Assembly: GCF_003182485.1 (NCBI RefSeq)
Contig: NZ_QGTX01000001.1
Coordinates: forward strand, 2,620,001-2,684,000
Direction of reading: 5' to 3'
Source: Geodermatophilus normandii
Lineage (GTDB): Bacteria > Actinomycetota > Actinomycetes > Mycobacteriales > Geodermatophilaceae
DNA: 64,000 nt
This document shows positions 25,287 through 34,134 of the stretch, piece by piece. The notes beneath the pieces were generated by a model that ran no database searches, had not been told where the DNA came from, and worked only from the letters and a program-made list of their open reading frames with translations. Positions within the stretch are counted from its first letter, which is position 1, and each line of letters opens with the position of its first letter. The translations under genes and the position numbers were made by a program.

Positions 25287-25416
25287 GGGTCGAGCCTCGC
25301 CGACGGCGGCTCCCCGCGCCCGGTGGACCGCCGCGGTCCGCAACTCCCCGCACAGCCGTGCCCCGGGTCCCCAGGGGTCCCGCGGCGCGAGCGGGGTGGG
25401 AGGTGCCCTGCGCTCG

Positions 25417-25453
25417 CTCGTGCTCTGCCCCCCCATCGGGGGCAGAGCACGAG
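25417..25453. terminator. Palindromic hairpin, copy 2 of a repeated element
   Basis: Same 15-base arms as the element at 4497-4533 (CTCGTGCTCTGCCCC and its complement), with loop CCCATCG. It lies just after the stop of the DUF1810 gene on the reverse strand, the place of a terminator. Two copies 21 kb apart with identical arms mark it as a dispersed element. Confidence 0.72.
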
Positions 25454-25464
25454 TTCGCGCGGGA

Positions 25465-25884
25465 CTACAACCGCGCCGTCGTCGCCTCGTCCTCCTGCCC
25501 GCCGAAGTACTGCTCCAGGACGGCGCGGAACGCCGGCTGCGACGGGTCGGCGTGCGCGAACAGCGTCATCGACGAGTGCAGCTTCTGGGCGTCCACCGCC
25601 CCGAGCACCGCCGCGGCATCGCGGCCGGGCAGCGACGTCAGTGCCTCCGCGCACTCCACCAGCCGCGGGCCGAGCACCGGGTGGGCGAGGTAGGCGCGCG
25701 CCTCGTCGAGCCCGGAGACGGCGAAGCGCTGCGCCGTCGCGCTGCGGCCGAGCCCGGCGACCTGCGGGAAGACGAACCACATCCAGTGGCTGGTCTTGCG
25801 CCCCGCGCGCAGCTCGGACAGGGCCTGCGCGTAGGTGTCGGTCTGCGCGTCGACGAAGCGGTGCAGCTCGTGGGGGTCGGTCAT
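25465..25884 (-). CDS. DUF1810 family protein
   Basis: The 139-residue protein matches DUF1810: LHRFVDAQ, ALSELRAGRKTSHWMWFVFPQVAGLG, LGPRLVECAEAL and KLHSSMTLFAHAD. Family members are small soluble proteins, reported structures being calpastatin-like alpha-helical folds, with no established activity. ATG at 25884. It ends at the repeated hairpin. Confidence 0.85.
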   Translation of the reverse strand: MTDPHELHRFVDAQTDTYAQALSELRAGRKTSHWMWFVFPQVAGLGRSATAQRFAVSGLDEARAYLAHPVLGPRLVECAEALTSLPGRDAAAVLGAVDAQKLHSSMTLFAHADPSQPAFRAVLEQYFGGQEDEATTARL

Positions 25885-26125
25885 GCGGGGTCTCCCGAGG
25901 TCGTGTCGGCCGGGTCGTCGCCGGTCCCGGTTCCCTGGCGCAGGTCCAGCGCGGACGGTGCCGCGGCGGGGGACCTCGGTGCGGTCCGGGTCGACGCCGC
26001 AGTCTCCGGCCGCGGGCGGGATGCCGGGCATCGGGCGGGCGGTGGATCGCGCGGTGCCGGTCACCGTCCGCCCGTGCCCGGTGTGTGCCGGCCCGACACC
26101 CGGGTGGCCGCGCCGGCGCCGGGAC

Positions 26126-26338
26126 TCAGCCGGCCTTCGCCGCCTGGGTCAGCGCGCGGGCGCCCGCCCGGAGCGACGCCGCGCGGGTCGAGGCGGGCGC
26201 TGGCACGGACCGCAGCCGCCGCACCGGCCGCGGCGGGAGGTTGTCCCGGCACCACCGCTCGCAGTCGGCCAGCAGGTGGCCGGTGGACAGCGGGCCGGGT
26301 GCTCCCCGGACGGACGCGAGCCGGGTGCGGGGGAGCAT
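26126..26338 (-). CDS. Small hypothetical protein
   Basis: A 70-residue frame starts at an ATG preceded by GAGAGGA at good spacing. The product is basic (LLADCERWCRDNLPPRPVRRLRS) and has no recognised domain. The 240 bases between it and the DUF1810 gene hold nothing I can identify. Confidence 0.4.
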   Translation of the reverse strand: MLPRTRLASVRGAPGPLSTGHLLADCERWCRDNLPPRPVRRLRSVPAPASTRAASLRAGARALTQAAKAG

Positions 26339-26425
26339 GCGGTCCTCTCTGCAGGGGCGTGGGTGCGCCCGTTCTCCTCCGCTATCGGCAGGCCGAGAAC
26401 GACCTGGGACGGATGCAGCCCGGCG

Positions 26426-27130
26426 TCAGGAGCTCCAGTCGGTGAGCCGGGCGAAGACGACGACGTTGTCGAGGTAGTCGCCCGACTCAGGGTCGAAGGC
26501 TCCGCCGCAGGTGATCAATCGCAGGCCGGCATGGGCGATGTCCCCGTACACCTCGTCGGTCGGGAACTCGTCCTTCGGGTGCTCCTCGACACGGTCGACG
26601 GTGAAGACCGCGGAGGTCCCGTCGGCCCGGTCGACGACGACCTCGTCACCGGGCACGAGCTCGTCGATGCCGGAGAAGGCCCCGGGCTGTCCGGCCCAGT
26701 CGACGTGCGCGGCCAGGACGGCCGGGCCGAGTTCACCGGGTGTCGGCGACCGGTCGTACCAGCCGGCCGGATAGGCGCCCGGCGGGACCTCCATCGACCC
26801 ATCGCGCATCAGGCCGAGGTCCATGAGCCGCGACGTCATGTCGAGCGCGGGGATCGAGACGCGCGTCGGCTCAGACGCCGGCAGCACGAGCTGGGGCATC
26901 CCGGCGGAGTCGGGGAGGACCGGCAGGTCGAGGTCCAGGACCCGTCCACCCGGACGCGCGGACGACGCCTCGGACACGGTGACCGGCGCGGACGAGACCC
27001 GGTGCGTGCCCCCCGCTCCCTGCTGGGCCGAGAGGCCCATCGTCAGAGCACCGACCACCAACAGCGCAACGGCCGCTCCCGCCCAGGCCTCGGAGGCCTC
27101 GGCGGGAGCGGCCGCTGCGCGGTGCGGCAC
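26426..27130 (-). CDS. Class E/F-like sortase
   Basis: The 234-residue protein has an N-terminal membrane anchor (AGAAVALLVVGALTMGL), a linker, and a sortase domain. The domain carries catalytic His in LAAHVDW (H142), Cys in LITCGG (C208) and Arg in VVFARL (R228). Sortases attach secreted proteins to peptidoglycan or pili. It starts eight bases after the stop of the Excalibur-domain gene, suggesting an operon and an enzyme-substrate link, although the neighbour lacks a standard LPXTG. Confidence 0.82.
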   Translation of the reverse strand: MPHRAAAAPAEASEAWAGAAVALLVVGALTMGLSAQQGAGGTHRVSSAPVTVSEASSARPGGRVLDLDLPVLPDSAGMPQLVLPASEPTRVSIPALDMTSRLMDLGLMRDGSMEVPPGAYPAGWYDRSPTPGELGPAVLAAHVDWAGQPGAFSGIDELVPGDEVVVDRADGTSAVFTVDRVEEHPKDEFPTDEVYGDIAHAGLRLITCGGAFDPESGDYLDNVVVFARLTDWSS

Positions 27131-27138
27131 TGCGGGGG

Positions 27139-27561
27139 TCAGGCCCGGGTGCGGGCGGTGCGGCGCGCGGCGACCGCGGCCCCACCAGCGGCGACGAACA
27201 CGACGCCACCGAGGACGAACGGCAGGCTGCTGCCCTCGTCGGACGAGCTGCCGTCACCAGCGGCGACGGCACCGGCCGGACGGGTGGAGACCTGACCGAC
27301 GGTGGCCGGGGCGGTGCTGGTGCCAGCGGGCCCGGGGGTCACGCTGGCGGCCGGCGCGTAGGCGTAGCTCTCGCAGGCGATGCCGTCGTTGTCGTCGTCG
27401 AGGCGCTCGGGGTCGCCGGGGACGGCGTCGAACGCGGCCTGAGCCTCCGCCTGAGAGGTGAAGTCGGGGCAGTCGCGGTCGGCCGCGGAGGCGGTGCCGC
27501 CCAGGACCACGGAGAAGCCGGCCGCCAGGACGGCGGCAGCGACGGTGCTGCGGATGCGCAT
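27139..27561 (-). CDS. Secreted Excalibur-domain protein with C-terminal membrane anchor
   Basis: The 140-residue product has a signal peptide (IRSTVAAAVLAAGFSVVLGG, cleavage near ASA), then the Excalibur Ca-binding domain (DCPDFTSQAEAQAAFD, DPERLDDDNDGIACES). A Thr/Ala/Pro linker leads to a hydrophobic segment SLPFVLGGVVFVAAGGAAVAA and an Arg-rich tail. That ending has the shape of a sorting signal but LPFVL replaces LPXTG. ATG at 27561 follows AGGAG by five bases. Its sortase-like neighbour may process it. Confidence 0.8.
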   Translation of the reverse strand: MRIRSTVAAAVLAAGFSVVLGGTASAADRDCPDFTSQAEAQAAFDAVPGDPERLDDDNDGIACESYAYAPAASVTPGPAGTSTAPATVGQVSTRPAGAVAAGDGSSSDEGSSLPFVLGGVVFVAAGGAAVAARRTARTRA

Positions 27562-27897
27562 GATCACTCCTAGTGAGGTGCGGGTCACTCAGGAGATTAA
27601 GGAGACGGTGCGGTCTCGCCCGGGATCGACGACAGGCGTGACCTGACGAACTCAGGCGCGCGAGTTGTCAACGCGTCGACCCGACGAGCCGTCCCTCACC
27701 GCGGTGACGTCGAGCGGAGGTCCGCAGCGACCTGCCCGCAGGGTCGACGATCAGCGCTCGGTGCGGTCGACTTCTCGGCCGGCGACGACGTCGTCGACCC
27801 GGACGCCTGCGTCCGGCCGTGCGCTCACCGGCGTCGCGTTCCGGGCGTCGCGCGGGTCCGGTCCCGTCGACGTCCGCGACCGCTGTACCCGGGGGAG
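27562..27897. other. Intergenic region, upstream of the Excalibur-sortase operon
   Basis: No convincing gene. A TTGACA-like hexamer occurs on the reverse strand (27666-27671) but no matching -10 is at standard spacing. A reverse-strand frame here is Arg-rich and judged spurious. Confidence 0.35.
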
Positions 27898-28566
27898 TCA
27901 CAGTCCGGCGCAGTTCGCCTCCCTGTGCTCACGGTGGTGGCGCATCCAGGTGATGACGTCGAGCGTCCGCAGGTCCGTGACGCCGGCGGGCACCCCGGCC
28001 GCTTCCCGCGCCGCCGCGAGGCGCTTCCCCAGCACCCCGTCGTCCTCCGCGAAGAGCCCGACCAGCCAGAGCCACAACCCGTCGGGACGGCCGTAGGCGC
28101 ACCGCGTCACCCGGTCGTAGACGGGGATCAGCCGTGGCCGCTTGCGTGCCAGCAGCTTGTTGGTGATCACCCAGCCCATGCCGTGCGGCTCCTCGAGGAG
28201 GTCCCAGGCGACGTCGGCGTGCGAGGCCGTCCCGAGGAGTTCCGGAGCGCGCGGATCGCTGATCGGCACGTCGGTCGGGATCTCCGCGAGGTGGCCGGCG
28301 ACGTCCAGGCCGAGGTCGCCCTCGAGCAGCGCCAGCGCGACGTCCCCGGGCACGTCGACCTCGAGCATGGTGATCGCAACGAGGTCCTCGTGGGTGATGC
28401 GGTTGGCGGTGTCGGGGCGGTCGCCGCCACCGGCGAGGAACTCGAACCGGCTCCCCGAGTACGTGGGCACCCGTCGAGGCGAGCGACCCGGTTCGTAGTA
28501 CGCGCGCAGGTCCTGCACCGCGCGGGGGTCGTCGACGAGGGTCAGCAGGTCATCGAGCGAGAGCAC
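27898..28566 (-). CDS. DUF6308-like protein
   Basis: The 222-residue soluble protein has YYEPGRSPRRVPTYSGSRFEFLAGGGD, NRITHEDLVAITMLEVDVPG and TNKLLARKRPRLIPVYDRVTRCAYG. This layout is shared by an actinobacterial uncharacterised family I recall as DUF6308. No catalytic residues are known. GTG start at 28566. The next gene upstream on the same strand ends 28 bases away. Confidence 0.6.
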   Translation of the reverse strand: MLSLDDLLTLVDDPRAVQDLRAYYEPGRSPRRVPTYSGSRFEFLAGGGDRPDTANRITHEDLVAITMLEVDVPGDVALALLEGDLGLDVAGHLAEIPTDVPISDPRAPELLGTASHADVAWDLLEEPHGMGWVITNKLLARKRPRLIPVYDRVTRCAYGRPDGLWLWLVGLFAEDDGVLGKRLAAAREAAGVPAGVTDLRTLDVITWMRHHREHREANCAGL

Positions 28567-28594
28567 GCGCGCGAGCCTGCCGCACGTGGTGAGC

Positions 28595-29380
28595 TCAGGC
28601 CGGCAGCAGCGCCTCGAGGCCCTGCTCGGAGTCGGCGGCCAGCGCCCGGCCGACGGCGACCGCGTGCGTCATCCGCAGCGACCCGGACAGCCACAGCAGG
28701 ACGTCGTGCAGCCGCAGCCGGGTGAGGGAGCGGCCGAGCAGCGTCGCCGTCGCCGTCTCGAGCACCGCGAACGCCCCGGCGTTGGCGACCAGCTCCCGGT
28801 GGACGACCGCCTCGGGCCCGCTGTCGCCCTCGTGCAGGTGGCCCCACAGCTGGCGCCGCGTGACGCCGTCGAGCAGCGGCACCAGCGCCGGGTGCCGGTG
28901 GTGCAGCGCCGCGACGACGTGCCGCGCGTCCGGTCCCTCGGCCAGCGACCGCAGCGCCGCGCCCACGGTGCCGGGCTCGGCGAGCACGGAGAACTCGTCG
29001 TCGGGCAGCTCCCAGAAGGCCCGGCCGCCGGCGTGCTCGAGCGCCGATGCCGTCAGCGGCCAGACCGCGGCCAGGCGCGCGCGGACGGCCGACCACGCCG
29101 CCGGGTCGAGCCGGCCGTGCAGGCCCTCGGCGAGCAGGACGTCGCGGTCGGTGGGGCCGTCGGCCGACTCGGGCGGCTGGCCGTCGAAGCGGTCGAGGGG
29201 ATAGGCCAGCACCTGCACCCACCGGCCCTGCGGCACGCTGGGGGAGCGGAAGAACAGCGGCCGGCGGCCGCGCGCGTACCCGAGGACGGCGGCCAGCGCG
29301 GTGGCCAGCGGGATCGGGTCGGGCCCCGCGCTCGGGAGCACGAGGGCAGCGGCGTGCGGTCCCCCCATCACGCCTCCCAT
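28595..29380 (-). CDS. Hypothetical protein
   Basis: The 261-residue protein is Ala/Leu-rich and soluble, with a helical C-terminal half (RLRLHDVLLWLSGSLRMTHAVAVGRALAA). No family is recognised. ATG at 29380 follows GGAGT at short distance; an ATG at 29368 is an alternative. It is divergent from the TIGR03086-like gene. Confidence 0.55.
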   Translation of the reverse strand: MGGVMGGPHAAALVLPSAGPDPIPLATALAAVLGYARGRRPLFFRSPSVPQGRWVQVLAYPLDRFDGQPPESADGPTDRDVLLAEGLHGRLDPAAWSAVRARLAAVWPLTASALEHAGGRAFWELPDDEFSVLAEPGTVGAALRSLAEGPDARHVVAALHHRHPALVPLLDGVTRRQLWGHLHEGDSGPEAVVHRELVANAGAFAVLETATATLLGRSLTRLRLHDVLLWLSGSLRMTHAVAVGRALAADSEQGLEALLPA

Positions 29381-29428
29381 TCAACTCCGTCGCCGCTCAC
29401 TCCTGGCGGCGACGACGGTCCTCCCTCC

Positions 29429-29998
29429 ATGACGACCGACCTGGGACGAGCGGCCGCCGCCACCGCGACGGTGGTCGCCGGCATCCGCGACGAGCAGCTG
29501 ACCGACCCCACCCCCTGCGAGGGCACCCCGGTGGCGGGCCTCCTCGCCCACCTCGCGGGGCTGGCCTACGCCTTCCGCATGGCCGGCGAGAGGACACCGG
29601 TCGACGGCCAGGCCTCCACGGACGCCGGGATGCTGCCCGCCGACTGGCGCACCCGCATCCCCGCGGAGCTCGACGCGCTGGCCGCCGCCTGGCGCGACCC
29701 GGAGGCGCACGAGGGCCTCACCGCGGCCGGCGGAGTGGAGATGCCGGGGGAGGTGGCCGCCGTCGTCGCGCTCGACGAGGTGGTCGTGCACGGCTGGGAC
29801 CTCGCCGTCGCCACCGGGCAGCCCTACGACGTCGACCCGGCCGACGCCGACGCCTGCCGCGCGTTCGCCGACTCCTTCGGCGACGACCGCCCGCCGGGCC
29901 TGTACGGCCCGCGCGTGCCGGTGCCCGAGGACGCGCCCGCGCTCGACCGGCTGCTCGGCGCCACCGGCCGCGACCCCGGGTGGAAGCCGCCGGCCTGA
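29429..29998 (+). CDS. TIGR03086-type metal-binding protein (DinB/mycothiol-dependent isomerase fold)
   Basis: The 189-residue protein fits the actinobacterial family of DinB-like four-helix proteins. It has PCEGTPVAGLLAHLAGLAYAF near residue 30-52 and EVVVHGWDLAVATGQPY near 118. The His residues in LLAHLA and VVHGWD, with a central acidic residue, are the usual metal ligands. Many relatives are mycothiol-dependent transferases or isomerases; the substrate is unknown. Confidence 0.75.
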   Translation: MTTDLGRAAAATATVVAGIRDEQLTDPTPCEGTPVAGLLAHLAGLAYAFRMAGERTPVDGQASTDAGMLPADWRTRIPAELDALAAAWRDPEAHEGLTAAGGVEMPGEVAAVVALDEVVVHGWDLAVATGQPYDVDPADADACRAFADSFGDDRPPGLYGPRVPVPEDAPALDRLLGATGRDPGWKPPA

Positions 29999-30086
29999 GC
30001 GACGGCGTGCGGTCCTTCGGCCGTGTTCGCCGCAGTGCCCCGCGAGTTGGCTGCGGGCGTCCACTCCGGCGAGCGCGGGAGGCGTC

Positions 30087-30926
30087 ATGCGCAAGGGACT
30101 GCTGGTCGGGATCGCAGCCCTGATCCCTCTCGTCGTGGTCGCCCCGGCGTCTGCGGAGCCGGACCCGCTCGGGACGCCCGTGTACCTGGCGCTGGGGGAC
30201 TCCGTGGCCGCCGGCGTGGGCGCCGTGCCGACCGCACCCGGTTATCCGACGGTGCTCGAGGACCTGCTCGACGGCGGGTACAACCCGGCTGCCGACAGAG
30301 CGACACCGAACGCCCCCGGGGACTTCGAGCTCGTGAACATGGCAGTGCCGGGCGCGACGACCACGACCCTGCTCCGCCAGCAGCTGCCCGCGGCCCTGGA
30401 ACTGATCGCGGAACGCAACGGCGATCGCGATCCGCACAACGACGTCGAGGTCGTCACGGTGACCATCGGCGGCAACGACGTGTTCGGTCCCGCGGTCCAG
30501 TACTGCGTGGCCGACCCGACGCCGACGGAGTGCCAGCCGACCGTGGACGAGGCCCTGGCCGGCGTGGAGCAGCGGCTCACCGAGCTCCTCCAGCAGGTGG
30601 TGGCGGCTGCGGGGCGCGACACGGAGGTCGTCGTGACGACGTACTACAACCCCATCGGCTCCTGCTTCCTGACCGGGGTCAACCCCGCAGCACCGCTGAT
30701 CGCGGACGCCGTCCTGGAGGGCGGCACCGTCCCGGGCGTGCTGTCGCTGTCGGCGGGTCTCAACGACGTGATCCGCCGGGTCGCCGGGGACAACGGCGCC
30801 CAGGTGACCGACCTCTACGGCGCACTCGAGCCGGCCGACTACGTCGGTGGGCGCGACTGCCTGCACCCGGATCCCTCCGGCCACCAGGTGATCGCTCAGG
30901 AGGTCTACGCGACGCTGGCCCGCTGA
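30087..30926 (+). CDS. Secreted SGNH/GDSL hydrolase
   Basis: The 279-residue product has a signal peptide (RKGLLVGIAALIPLVVVAPASA). The SGNH blocks follow: LALGDSVAAG (Ser nucleophile), NMAVPGATT (Gly), TIGGNDVFG (Asn), and DCLHPDPSGH (Asp and His). Paired cysteines (QYC/TEC, SCF/RDC) fit a secreted, disulfide-bonded lipase or esterase of the Streptomyces SGNH type. ATG at 30087 after GGGAGG. Confidence 0.88.
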   Translation: MRKGLLVGIAALIPLVVVAPASAEPDPLGTPVYLALGDSVAAGVGAVPTAPGYPTVLEDLLDGGYNPAADRATPNAPGDFELVNMAVPGATTTTLLRQQLPAALELIAERNGDRDPHNDVEVVTVTIGGNDVFGPAVQYCVADPTPTECQPTVDEALAGVEQRLTELLQQVVAAAGRDTEVVVTTYYNPIGSCFLTGVNPAAPLIADAVLEGGTVPGVLSLSAGLNDVIRRVAGDNGAQVTDLYGALEPADYVGGRDCLHPDPSGHQVIAQEVYATLAR

Positions 30927-30964
30927 GGTCGCGTGACCGGCGATGGCGGGGCATCGTCCACGGC

Positions 30965-31762
30965 GTGCGCCCCGTCGACGAGCAGACCGTGCTGATCACC
31001 GGCGCCACCGACGGCCTCGGCCGCGCGCTGGCCCTCGACCTCGCCGGCCGCGGCATGACCGTGCTCGCCCACGGGCGGAGCGAGGAGTGGCTGCGGGCGC
31101 TGCTGCCCGAGCTCGGGCCGGCGGCGCGGTTGTACCGGGCCGACCTGTCGTCGCTGGCGGAGGTCCGCGCGATGGCCGAGGCGGTGGAGGCCGACGTCGA
31201 CCGGCTCGACGTGCTGGTCAGCAACGCCGGCATCGGCCGCGACGTGCCGGGCGGGCCGGAGCGGCAGGAGAGCGCCGACGGCCTCGAGCTGCGGTTCGCC
31301 GTCAACTACCTGGCCGGCTACCTCCTGACCCGGGAGCTGCTCCCGCTGCTCAGGGCGGCCGGGGAGGCGCGGATCGTCAACGTCTCCTCGGCGGCGCAGA
31401 TGCCGATCGACTTCGACGACGTCCAGCTCACGCGGGGCTACAGCGGCACCCGCGCCTACAGCCAGAGCAAGCTCGCGCAGATCCTGTCGACCGTCGACCT
31501 CGCGGAGGAGCTGCAGGGCACCGGCGTCACGGCCAACGCGCTGCACCCGGCCACGTTCATGCCGACGAAGATCGTCGCCACCCCCACGTCGACGATCCAG
31601 GAGGGCGTCGAGGCGACCGCGCGGCTCGTCGTCGACCCGTCGCTGGCCGGCGTGACCGGGCGCTACTTCGACGGCCTGCGCGAGAGCCGCGCCCACGAGC
31701 AGGCGTACGAGCCATCAGCGCGACAGAGCCTCAGGAGGCTGTCGGAGGAGCTCGTCGGCTAA
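30965..31762 (+). CDS. Short-chain dehydrogenase/reductase
   Basis: The 265-residue protein has the Rossmann motif TGATDGLGRAL near the N-terminus, DLSS, NAGIG, the catalytic Ser in VNVSSAA and YSQSK (Tyr and Lys). This makes it a classical NAD(P)-dependent SDR, closest in style to the retinol-dehydrogenase/WWOX-like group. GTG at 30965 is chosen because it precedes the first beta strand. Its stop overlaps the stop of the convergent lipoprotein gene (31759-31762). Confidence 0.82.
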   Translation: MRPVDEQTVLITGATDGLGRALALDLAGRGMTVLAHGRSEEWLRALLPELGPAARLYRADLSSLAEVRAMAEAVEADVDRLDVLVSNAGIGRDVPGGPERQESADGLELRFAVNYLAGYLLTRELLPLLRAAGEARIVNVSSAAQMPIDFDDVQLTRGYSGTRAYSQSKLAQILSTVDLAEELQGTGVTANALHPATFMPTKIVATPTSTIQEGVEATARLVVDPSLAGVTGRYFDGLRESRAHEQAYEPSARQSLRRLSEELVG

Positions 31763-32814
31763 CGGACGACGAAGGCGGTGGTGGAGGCGGCCTCGCTGCT
31801 GATGCACGAGCCGATCACCGTGAGCCGGTCGCCGCTGAGCGCCACCCGGCCGAAGGTGGCCTGACCCTCGCAGAGCCGCGCGTCGGCGAGCTGCTCGCCG
31901 CCGGCCAGGTCGAGGGTGATGACGCCGGACTCGACCTCGAAGCCGGCCACCGGCAGGTAGGCCACCCGCCCGTCGGGGGAGACGGCGAGGTCGGCGGGGG
32001 TGCGGTCGGTGCCGGGGACGGCGTGGCTCGCGGTGACCTCCCCGTCCTTGACCACGACCACGCGGAACGGGTCGTCGCCGGAGCCGGCCGTGAGCGTGGC
32101 GACGGCGGTGCCGTCGTCGGCCAGGCGCAGCGCGGACGGGATGCTGGCCGGCCGGTCGGGGGCGAGCTCGACGAGCTCGGGCTCCCGCAGGTCCTCGTCC
32201 CAGGTGCCCAGGACGGCGACGTCGGCCAGGTCGGGCGCGCGGGCGTCGCTGAGCAGCGCGACCGGCCCGTCGGGGCCCGCCTCGAGCGCCGCCACGGTGA
32301 GCCCCTCGCCGAGGTCCGTCTCGGCGGTGGTCTCCCCGGTCCGCGGGTCGAGGCCGACCAGCCGGTCGGCGGTGGCGGCGTACAGCCGGCGGCCGTCGGG
32401 AGAGAGGGCGGCGGCGGCGAGCTCCTCGAGGACCACCTCGGTGACCGTGGGATCGCCGTCCGCGGGGAGGCTGGTGATCCGGTCGGGACCGACGACGAGC
32501 GCGGTGCCGTCGGGCGTGACGAGCAGCTCCGTGCCGACCCCGTCGATCCGCCGGACCTCGCCCAGCCCGTCGGCGGTGAGCGGCGCGAGGTGGCCGACCG
32601 CGGGATCGGCGGTGTCGGCGAGGAGGACCAGCGCGCCGTCGTCGGTGGGCTCGAGGCCGACGACGTCGACGCCACCGGGCGCGACGGCGTCGAGGTCCAC
32701 GGTGACCTGCAGCTCGCTGAACTCCCGGGGCGGCGGCGGCTCCTCGTCGCCGCGGGTGCACCCCGCAGCCGACATCGCGACGAAGGCCACGAGGGCGGCG
32801 CGGCGGGCGGGCAT
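31759..32814 (-). CDS. Lipoprotein with beta-propeller-like repeats (paralog 3)
   Basis: The 351-residue product has a lipoprotein signal (MPARRAALVAFVAMSAAGC). Repeat units follow, such as AALSPDGRRLYAATADRLVGLDPRTG, LRLADDGTAVATL and LAVSPDGRVAYLPV. The C-terminal pair of cysteines (DARLCEGQA and VIGSCISSE) followed by STTAFVV links it to the three other copies in the window, most closely to the one at 34135. Probably an extracytoplasmic propeller; ligand unknown. Separate from the upstream enoyl-CoA hydratase gene, with which it is divergent. Confidence 0.72.
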   Translation of the reverse strand: MPARRAALVAFVAMSAAGCTRGDEEPPPPREFSELQVTVDLDAVAPGGVDVVGLEPTDDGALVLLADTADPAVGHLAPLTADGLGEVRRIDGVGTELLVTPDGTALVVGPDRITSLPADGDPTVTEVVLEELAAAALSPDGRRLYAATADRLVGLDPRTGETTAETDLGEGLTVAALEAGPDGPVALLSDARAPDLADVAVLGTWDEDLREPELVELAPDRPASIPSALRLADDGTAVATLTAGSGDDPFRVVVVKDGEVTASHAVPGTDRTPADLAVSPDGRVAYLPVAGFEVESGVITLDLAGGEQLADARLCEGQATFGRVALSGDRLTVIGSCISSEAASTTAFVVR

Positions 32815-32937
32815 GCGGGCTCCGGGGGTCGGTGCGGCGAGTGTGGAGCCGGGGCGCGCGGGGCGGCAACCGCGCGCCGTGGTCTGATGCCTGCGGATGG
32901 TCCCCGGGCCCGCGGGCCCCGATCCGGAGGTGCGCTC

Positions 32938-33684
32938 GTGGCTGACGCCGAGGTCCTGCTCGAGGTCGACGGCGGCGTGGCGGTGGTGACGCTCAACGCC
33001 CCCGACCGCCGCAACGCGCTGACGCCGGCGATGGCGTCGGAGCTGATCGACGTCTTCGACCAGGTGGACGCCCAGCCCGAGGTCGGCGCGCTGGTGGTCC
33101 GGGCCGTGGGCAAGTCGTTCTGCGCGGGCGGCGACGTCGCGACGCTGACCAACGCCGGCAAGGACCCGGCCGCTCCCGAGAACTACGACGGCATGGGCCG
33201 GATCTACGACTCCTTCTACCGGCTGGGCCAGGTGAAGGTGCCGACCATCGCGGCGGTGCGCGGGTCCGCGGTGGGCGCCGGGATGAACATGCTGCTGGCC
33301 GCCGACCTGCGGATCGTGGCCAACGACGCCCGGCTGCTGGCCGGCTTCCTCAAGCGCGGCCTGCACCCGGGCGGCGGGCACTTCGTCATCCTGTCGCGGC
33401 TGATCGGCCGCGAGGCCGCCGCGGCGATGGCGCTGTTCGGCGAGGAGATCAACGGTCCCAAGGCCGTGGAGCTCGGCCTGGCGTGGGAGTCGGTGGACGA
33501 GTCCGCCGTCGAGGACCGCGCGCTGGAGCTGGCCCGCCGCGTGGCCGCCGACCCCGAGCTCGCCCGCGTGGCCGTGGGCAACTTCCGCCGGGAGGTCGTC
33601 AACGGCGCGGTGAGCTGGGAGGTCGCCACCCAGTTCGAGCGCCCCGCGCAGATGTGGTCGATGCGCCGGTCCGCGAAGGACTGA
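32938..33684 (+). CDS. Enoyl-CoA hydratase/isomerase family protein
   Basis: The 248-residue crotonase has the oxyanion-hole segments SFCAGGDVATL and AAVRGSAVGAGMNMLLAADLRI. In the second acidic position, LKRGLHPGGGHFVI replaces the standard glutamate region, so it may not be a classical hydratase. Acyl-CoA substrate unknown. GTG at 32938 follows CGGAGG by about seven bases. Confidence 0.85.
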   Translation: MADAEVLLEVDGGVAVVTLNAPDRRNALTPAMASELIDVFDQVDAQPEVGALVVRAVGKSFCAGGDVATLTNAGKDPAAPENYDGMGRIYDSFYRLGQVKVPTIAAVRGSAVGAGMNMLLAADLRIVANDARLLAGFLKRGLHPGGGHFVILSRLIGREAAAAMALFGEEINGPKAVELGLAWESVDESAVEDRALELARRVAADPELARVAVGNFRREVVNGAVSWEVATQFERPAQMWSMRRSAKD

Positions 33685-33795
33685 CCCGCAGGCGCCCCGG
33701 TGACGGCGACGGACCGGTCGTGCTGCGGCTCCAGCGCTCGACCGTCCCGTGGGTCGCGGCGTCGCGGTCCTCGGGGCGCCGGCCGTACCGCACCG

Positions 33796-34080
33796 TCACC
33801 GGGGACCGCCCGTCGACCGCGCGACCTCGCCGAGGAGGACCTGCGCCTCCACGAGCGGCTCGACGCGCCCGCCGAGCAGGCCGCTGACCAGCCGCAGGTC
33901 GGGCCGGTCGGGCAGGTCGCCGATCGGCAGGAGGACGGGGGACTGCCGGCCGTCGGGGCCGATCCAGGACAGCCGGAGGCTGCGGGCGTCGAAGACCAGC
34001 GGCTGCAGCAGGCTCGCCCAGCGACGGGTGAGCGCGAGCGGGGAGCGGACGGGGACGTCGGCGACAGCGGGTGTGGTCAC
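33796..34080 (-). CDS. Small hypothetical protein
   Basis: A 94-residue frame (VRSPLALTRRWASLLQPLVFDARSLRLSWIGPDGRQ) reads as a soluble protein. It lies just downstream, in transcription direction, of the lipoprotein operon at 34135. No family is recognised. The GTG start at 34080 is a choice between that and an earlier codon at 34089. Confidence 0.45.
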   Translation of the reverse strand: MTTPAVADVPVRSPLALTRRWASLLQPLVFDARSLRLSWIGPDGRQSPVLLPIGDLPDRPDLRLVSGLLGGRVEPLVEAQVLLGEVARSTGGPR

Positions 34081-34134
34081 GCGGCACACCGTGGCAGCGC
34101 CGGAGGACGGGCCCGGGAGTCGTCCACAGGCCGG

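Noticed and set aside
27668-27901. A 77-codon reverse frame upstream of the Excalibur gene.
   Set aside because: Arg-rich composition typical of a random frame in GC-rich DNA and no ribosome-binding site.
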